Source of the DNA: JBCBXA01 sp039816825
Lineage (GTDB): Bacteria > Pseudomonadota > Alphaproteobacteria > Rhizobiales > Rhizobiaceae
NCBI GenBank assembly: GCA_039816825.1
Contig: JBCBXA010000108.1
Coordinates: 1 to 9,316 of the forward strand
DNA length: 9,316 bases
Direction: 5' to 3'
The notes under the pieces are model-generated. The model had not been told where the DNA came from. It searched no databases and saw only the letters and a list, made by a program, of their open reading frames with translations. Every line of letters starts with the position of its first letter. The stretch's first letter is position 1. A program made the position numbers and the translations under genes. Positions 5,681 to 9,316 of the stretch are shown in pieces.

Positions 5681-7093
5681 CTAGCCGAGCTTGCGAACAT
5701 CAACGAAATGACCTGCCACCGCTGCTGCGGCAGCCATAGCTGGAGACACCAGGTGGGTACGGCCCTTAAAGCCCTGACGGCCTTCAAAGTTTCGATTGGA
5801 CGTTGAAGCACAGCGTTCTTCCGGCTTCAGACGGTCATCGTTCATCGCAAGACACATGGAACAGCCGGGCTCACGCCAGTCAAATCCGGCGTCGCGGAAC
5901 ACTGCATCGAGACCTTCTGCTTCCGCCTGTTCCTTCACGAGACCGGAACCGGGAACCACCATCGCTGACACGCTTTCCGCGACTTTTTTGCCTTTCAGCA
6001 CAGCTGCTGCGGCGCGCAAATCCTCAATACGACCATTGGTGCAGGAACCCAGGAACACGCGGTCAATACTGATGTCCTGAATGGGCGTTCCTGGCTTGAG
6101 GCCCATGTAATCAAGTGCACGCCATTTGGAGCTGCGCTTGGTCTCGTCCTCCAGATCATCGGGGTTTGGCACAACACCATTGATCGAAATCACGTCTTCC
6201 GGCGACGAACCCCAGGAGACAATCGGGGGCAGATTGGCCCCATCCAGAACGACTTCACGATCGAAATGCGCTCCTTCATCCGTGTGGAGCGTTTTCCAGT
6301 AAGCAAGCGCTGCATCCCAGGCAGCGCCCTTGGGCGCACGCGGACGGCCCTGAATATAGTCAAAGGTCTTCTGATCAGGGGCGATCAGACCGGCGCGGGC
6401 GCCGCCCTCAATAGTCATGTTACAGACCGTCATGCGACCTTCCATGGACAGCGCTTCGATTGCACTTCCACAAAACTCGATCACATGTCCTGTGCCGCCA
6501 GCGGTGCCAATTTCACCGATGATCGCAAGAATGACGTCCTTCGCAGTCACACCCACCGGCAGGTCACCAGTCACCTCCACACGCATATTCTTGGCTTTTT
6601 TCTGGATCAACGTCTGCGTAGCCAGAACATGCTCAACTTCTGATGTCCCTATGCCGTGGGCGAGAGCGCCGAAGGCACCATGGGTGGATGTATGGCTGTC
6701 ACCACAGACAATGGTCATGCCGGGCAGTGTGAAGCCCTGCTCGGGGCCCACAATGTGGACGATGCCCTGACGCTTGTCAGATTCGGAATAGTACTCAACG
6801 CCGAAGTCCGCGGCATTCTTAGCCAGCGCTTCGACCTGAATGCGGCTTTCCTCATTCTTGATGCCCAAATGCCGGTCCGACGAAGTGGGCACATTGTGAT
6901 CGACCACCGCCAGTGTTTTTTCGGGCTGCATCACTCTGCGACCACTCATCCGCAAACCTTCGAAGGCTTGGGGGCTCGTCACCTCATGAACGAGATGACG
7001 GTCAATGTAGAGCAGTGACGTGCCGTCTTCTGCTTCATGAACGAGATGGTCGTCCCAGATTTTATCGTAAAGCGTGCGTAGCGTACCGGCCAT
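5681..7093 (-). CDS. leuC: 3-isopropylmalate dehydratase large subunit
   Basis: With LeuD, LeuC isomerises 2-isopropylmalate to 3-isopropylmalate in leucine biosynthesis, using an aconitase-type [4Fe-4S] cluster in the cytoplasm. The 470 residues match the family length. The start RTLYDKIWDDHLV (6-18), YIDRHLVHEVTSPQAFEGLR (29-48) and DHNVPT (65-70) are classic, as are CGDSHTSTHGAFGALAHGIG (130-149) and FLGSCTNGR (347-355). Cys351, Cys411 and Cys414 (GCSMC) match the three cluster ligands of E. coli LeuC (347, 407, 410). The ATG at 7093 has only a weak G-rich stretch upstream but agrees with the family N-terminus. No leuD is visible in the window; a DUF4893 gene follows, so leuD must lie elsewhere. 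The gene probably has its own promoter in the gap after parB. Confidence 0.97.
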   Translation of the reverse strand: MAGTLRTLYDKIWDDHLVHEAEDGTSLLYIDRHLVHEVTSPQAFEGLRMSGRRVMQPEKTLAVVDHNVPTSSDRHLGIKNEESRIQVEALAKNAADFGVEYYSESDKRQGIVHIVGPEQGFTLPGMTIVCGDSHTSTHGAFGALAHGIGTSEVEHVLATQTLIQKKAKNMRVEVTGDLPVGVTAKDVILAIIGEIGTAGGTGHVIEFCGSAIEALSMEGRMTVCNMTIEGGARAGLIAPDQKTFDYIQGRPRAPKGAAWDAALAYWKTLHTDEGAHFDREVVLDGANLPPIVSWGSSPEDVISINGVVPNPDDLEDETKRSSKWRALDYMGLKPGTPIQDISIDRVFLGSCTNGRIEDLRAAAAVLKGKKVAESVSAMVVPGSGLVKEQAEAEGLDAVFRDAGFDWREPGCSMCLAMNDDRLKPEERCASTSNRNFEGRQGFKGRTHLVSPAMAAAAAVAGHFVDVRKLG

Positions 7094-7162
7094 GGAAAAC
7101 CCCAGAGTTCAGGCCGCGCACCTTCGCGCAAAGCCCATGGTCATGTTTTGGATTGGTGGCTG

Positions 7163-7192
7163 ATATGCACGGGTAGGCCTTGAGCCGTCAAG
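7163..7192 (-). promoter_or_regulatory. Possible promoter of leuC
   Basis: The minus strand has CTTGAC (7192-7187), a good alphaproteobacterial -35 box, and GCATAT (7168-7163) 18 bp further on, a moderate -10 box. It would give a leader of about 60 nt. The -35 box is also one arm of a small inverted repeat, CTTGA-GCCG-TCAAG at 7179-7192, which could be an operator or the remains of a parB terminator, although no T-run follows. Confidence 0.4.
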
Positions 7193-7210
7193 CCGGAGCT
7201 GGCGGCGGCA

Positions 7211-8173
7211 TCAGCCGTCGGCCTGAAGCATCCTCAAAATGCCATCTAGCTGTTCGAGGGATTTGTAGCGGATCTCAAGTCGGCCACTGCCATTGGGCTT
7301 TGCGTTGATCCGAGTGACGAGCCCCAGCTTGCCTTCGAGGAGCTTCTCGAGGGCACGCACATCGGCGTCGCCCGTTTCACCAGAACTCCTTGATGCTGAC
7401 GGGCGCGCACTCCTGTCATCATCGTTGGCCTGAGCCAGTTTCTCAGCCTGGCGAACTGACAGGCCCTCCGCAACAATCTTACGCGCAAGCAAACCAGGGT
7501 CTTCAGCTGTAACAAGCGTCCGGGCGTGGCCAGCGCTCAGACTTCCATTCGCCACCAGTTCAAGAACATCTGGTGGGAGTTTGAGCAGCCGGAGTGTGTT
7601 GGCCACATGGCTTCGACTTTTGCCGATCACCTGACCGAGATCGTTCTGAGTGTAATCATGGTCAGTCATCAGGCGGTGATAACCGAGCGCTTCTTCCACC
7701 GCATTGAGATCGGCGCGCTGGACATTCTCAACGATGGCCAGCTCCAGTGAGGACTTGTCAGTGGCGTCCCGCACGATCACCGGCACTTCGTGGAGCCCCA
7801 CTCTTTGCGAGGCGCGCCAACGCCGTTCGCCCGCAATGATCTCGAAACGGCCGGGAGCACCACCGGGATCCTTGCGAACCAGAAGGGGTTGCATCACGCC
7901 GTGCTCTCGGATGGAGTTGGCAAGGTCCGACAGATCGGTCTCGGCGAACTCCCGCCGGGGATTGTTCGGATTGGGGCCGAGACGATCAATGGGTATGCGC
8001 AGCGGCGAGCCACTGCTAGGCGTTGTTACGGTTTCATCAGCCCTTGCAACCGACGGCGCAACGCTATCCAGGTCACCAATCAGCGCCGCCAGACCGCGGC
8101 CTAACCGTTTGCGGCCCGATGCTTGACCGCTTTCGTCCTCACTGGGACCGGTTGGAGGTGTCTGATCGGTCAT
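7211..8173 (-). CDS. parB: Chromosome-partitioning protein ParB
   Basis: ParB binds parS sites near the origin, loads as a CTP-dependent sliding clamp and stimulates ParA to segregate the chromosome. The 320-residue protein has the full domain order. RKRLGRGLAALIGD (21-34) is the ParA-stimulating N-terminal motif. The ParB/Srx domain starts at PIDRLGPNPNNPRR (61-74) and includes GERRWRA (115-121), the CTP-binding motif, and ENVQRADLN (149-157). The helix-turn-helix is around DLGQVIGKSRSHVANTLRLLKLP (178-200). A polar linker at about 250-271 leads to the C-terminal dimerisation domain (272-320). The ATG at 8173 has GAGAAAG about 7 nt upstream. The gene follows parA by 56 bp and is probably cotranscribed with it and rsmG. 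Confidence 0.97.
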   Translation of the reverse strand: MTDQTPPTGPSEDESGQASGRKRLGRGLAALIGDLDSVAPSVARADETVTTPSSGSPLRIPIDRLGPNPNNPRREFAETDLSDLANSIREHGVMQPLLVRKDPGGAPGRFEIIAGERRWRASQRVGLHEVPVIVRDATDKSSLELAIVENVQRADLNAVEEALGYHRLMTDHDYTQNDLGQVIGKSRSHVANTLRLLKLPPDVLELVANGSLSAGHARTLVTAEDPGLLARKIVAEGLSVRQAEKLAQANDDDRSARPSASRSSGETGDADVRALEKLLEGKLGLVTRINAKPNGSGRLEIRYKSLEQLDGILRMLQADG

Positions 8174-8178
8174 GATTG

Positions 8179-8194
8179 TCTTTCTCGTGAAGTG
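8179..8194. promoter_or_regulatory. Degenerate parS-like site before parB
   Basis: The plus-strand 16-mer TCTTTCTCGTGAAGTG matches 11 of 16 positions of the parS consensus TGTTTCACGTGAAACA, including the core CGTGAA. It overlaps the parB ribosome binding site, so ParB bound here could act on its own gene. The outer right arm does not match and this may be chance. Confidence 0.25.
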
Positions 8195-8197
8195 CCG

Positions 8198-8217
8198 TTG
8201 CTTCTGGTTGTTTCTGG
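8198..8217. repeat. Tandem 10-bp repeat in the parA-parB spacer
   Basis: TTGCTTCTGG (8198-8207) is followed directly by TTGTTTCTGG (8208-8217), identical at nine of ten positions. The second copy contains TGTTTC, the outer half of a parS site. No function is known. Confidence 0.5.
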
Positions 8218-8229
8218 CACGAGGGATTT

Positions 8230-9024
8230 TCAGGCGGCCTTCACAAGCCGTTCGCGCGCAAGAACTTCTGACGCAAGGCTGAGATAGGCGCGACTTCCGG
8301 CGCAGTCGAAATCATAGATGAGCGCCGGCTTGCCGTAGGACGGCGCCTCAGACACTCGCACGTTCCGCGGGATGACAGTCTGATAAACCTTGTCACCCAT
8401 GTAAGCGCGCACATCATCCACCACTTGGGCTGACAGATTGTTGCGCCCGTCAAACATGGTCAGGACAATGCCGTGGATATCGAGGGTCGGGTTGACCGTG
8501 CTGCGAACCTCTTCAACCGTGTGCAGAAGTTGGCTCAAACCCTCGAGCGCAAAGAACTCGCACTGCAGCGGCACCAGCACAGAATCGGCAGCCGCCATGG
8601 CATTGATGGTCAGGAGGTTCAATGATGGTGGACAGTCAATCAGAACGTAGGTGAAGTCCGCCCCGCTGCGAACAGCGTCCGAAAGCGCAGACTTGAGCTT
8701 GTAAGCCCGGTCAGCGTCGCCGGCGATCTCCATCTCAATACCCAGAAGGTCAAGGGTGGAAGCAACCAGCTTCAGACCGGGAACTGCAGTTTGCATCTGA
8801 GCTTCAAGCAAGGACACTTCGCCCGACAGCACGTCATAGGCGGAATGGGTGCGGCTGTCCCGATCCACTCCAACGCCCGTTGAAGCATTTCCTTGCGGGT
8901 CGAGATCAATCAGCAGGACGGTCTCGCCAACGGCGGCCAAAGCGGTTCCCAGATTGATGGCAGTGGTCGTTTTGCCCACACCACCCTTCTGATTGGCGAC
9001 TGTGATGATACGCGGTGCCGTCAT
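8230..9024 (-). CDS. parA: Chromosome-partitioning ATPase ParA
   Basis: ParA is a Walker-type ATPase that forms nucleoid-bound dimers and, with ParB-parS, moves replicated origins apart. The 264-residue protein is of normal length for the chromosomal (Soj-type) form, with no extra N-terminal DNA-binding domain as in many plasmid ParA proteins. The deviant Walker A motif KGGVGKTT is at 13-20, with the signature Lys13. Walker A' LLIDLDPQGN is at 37-46 and the Walker B strand VLIDCPPS at 127-134. The C-terminal region has VLTMFDGRNNLSAQVVDDVR and IPRNVRVSEAPSYGKP, both typical. The ATG overlaps the rsmG stop in an ATGA and has no strong ribosome binding site of its own, so its translation is probably coupled to rsmG. 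parB follows. Confidence 0.97.
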   Translation of the reverse strand: MTAPRIITVANQKGGVGKTTTAINLGTALAAVGETVLLIDLDPQGNASTGVGVDRDSRTHSAYDVLSGEVSLLEAQMQTAVPGLKLVASTLDLLGIEMEIAGDADRAYKLKSALSDAVRSGADFTYVLIDCPPSLNLLTINAMAAADSVLVPLQCEFFALEGLSQLLHTVEEVRSTVNPTLDIHGIVLTMFDGRNNLSAQVVDDVRAYMGDKVYQTVIPRNVRVSEAPSYGKPALIYDFDCAGSRAYLSLASEVLARERLVKAA

Positions 9025-9316
9025 CTGGCTGAAGTCTTTCGCTGAAGATGAGTGATCTCAAGAATGCGAGCTTCTTCGCTCGTGCTACTGGCATAGTCTA
9101 TCAGATCGAAATCCCACTCGCCACGTGAAGCCTCGATTTCAGCTTGGTATTCCCGACCTTTGTGAAACAGACACCGCATCTGCGGGTTCATGATCGCCCA
9201 TGGCTCGGCAAACGAGAATAATTGATCCAAACTCGCCAGCGCGCGCGAGGTGAGAACGTCCCCCGGGCACGTGGTAGGCGAAACGGCTTCGATGCGGTCT
9301 GCATGCACATTGAGAG
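9021..9316 (-). CDS. rsmG: 16S rRNA (guanine(527)-N7)-methyltransferase RsmG, N-terminus cut by window edge
   Basis: RsmG (formerly GidB) methylates N7 of G527 in 16S rRNA using S-adenosylmethionine. Only the last 97 or so codons are in the window. The frame stays open to the right edge, where it reads Leu-Asn-Val-His-Ala-Asp-Arg-Ile-Glu, the family motif before the conserved SRALASL stretch. KGREYQAEIE follows, then a C-terminal ILEITHLQRK. An in-frame GTG at 9308 is internal, not a start, because the reading frame and family similarity continue upstream. The stop overlaps the parA start by 4 nt. The order rsmG-parA-parB is common near bacterial origins, often after mnmG, which would be expected just outside the window. 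Confidence 0.93.
   Translation of the reverse strand, partial: LNVHADRIEAVSPTTCPGDVLTSRALASLDQLFSFAEPWAIMNPQMRCLFHKGREYQAEIEASRGEWDFDLIDYASSTSEEARILEITHLQRKTSAR

Noticed and set aside
7179..7192. Intrinsic terminator for parB (CTTGA-GCCG-TCAAG)
   Set aside because: The stem is short and no T-run follows on the minus strand; one arm fits better as the -35 box of leuC.
7094..7210. Origin of replication in the gap between parB and leuC
   Set aside because: No DnaA-box cluster or AT-rich unwinding stretch is visible; the gap is only 117 bp and is adequately explained by a promoter.
9122..9273. Two CACGTG cores inside rsmG (9122-9127 and 9268-9273) as parS sites
   Set aside because: They share the parS core, but the flanks do not match the outer arms (the first has only AAGCC on one side, the second none), and both sit in conserved coding sequence.
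9306..9308. GTG start for a short 95-residue protein at the right end
   Set aside because: The frame remains open to the window edge and the residues before it fit RsmG, so this is the tail of a longer gene.

Overview
This window looks like a piece of an alphaproteobacterial chromosome. The evidence is a mitochondrial/alphaproteobacterial-type succinate dehydrogenase operon (sdhC-sdhD-sdhA-sdhB), a rsmG-parA-parB chromosome-partitioning cluster of the kind usually found near the replication origin, moderately GC-rich coding sequence, and promoter and terminator signals that are weak by E. coli standards. I cannot place the genus from the sequence alone. Every gene I support lies on the minus strand, so transcription runs from high to low coordinates.

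Layout in transcription order. Positions 9316-7211 hold the end of rsmG (16S rRNA m7G methyltransferase, cut by the window edge), then parA overlapping it by 4 nt, then parB after a 56-bp spacer. Positions 7210-5681 hold a probable promoter and leuC, the large subunit of isopropylmalate isomerase; its partner leuD is not in the window. Positions 5680-4254 are a small accessory-looking stretch with an exported DUF4893-type protein of unknown function and a divergent GNAT-fold acetyltransferase. Positions 4253-600 hold the sdhC promoter region and the sdhCDAB operon, very tightly packed (gaps of 15, 3 and 18 bp), closed by a hairpin terminator with a GNRA-type tip. Positions 447-1 hold an exported methionine sulfoxide reductase A, cut by the left edge.

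How the genes work together. SdhCDAB is respiratory complex II: SdhA oxidises succinate on covalent FAD, SdhB carries electrons through three iron-sulfur clusters, and SdhC/SdhD hold heme b and the quinone site in the inner membrane. Every ligand and catalytic residue I could align to E. coli SdhA, SdhB, SdhC and SdhD is present. ParA and ParB form the chromosome segregation machinery, with intact Walker and CTP-binding motifs. LeuC acts in leucine biosynthesis. MsrA and the DUF4893 protein both carry apparent signal peptides and probably act outside the cytoplasm.

I see no CRISPR array, insertion sequence, tRNA, rRNA, prophage gene or defence system, and no credible undescribed system. The points that merit a second look are small: a degenerate parS-like site and a tandem repeat between parA and parB, a tandem repeat and a palindrome at the start of the DUF4893 gene, an acidic substitution in the acetyl-CoA loop of the GNAT protein, and repeats in the sdhC and msrA leaders.
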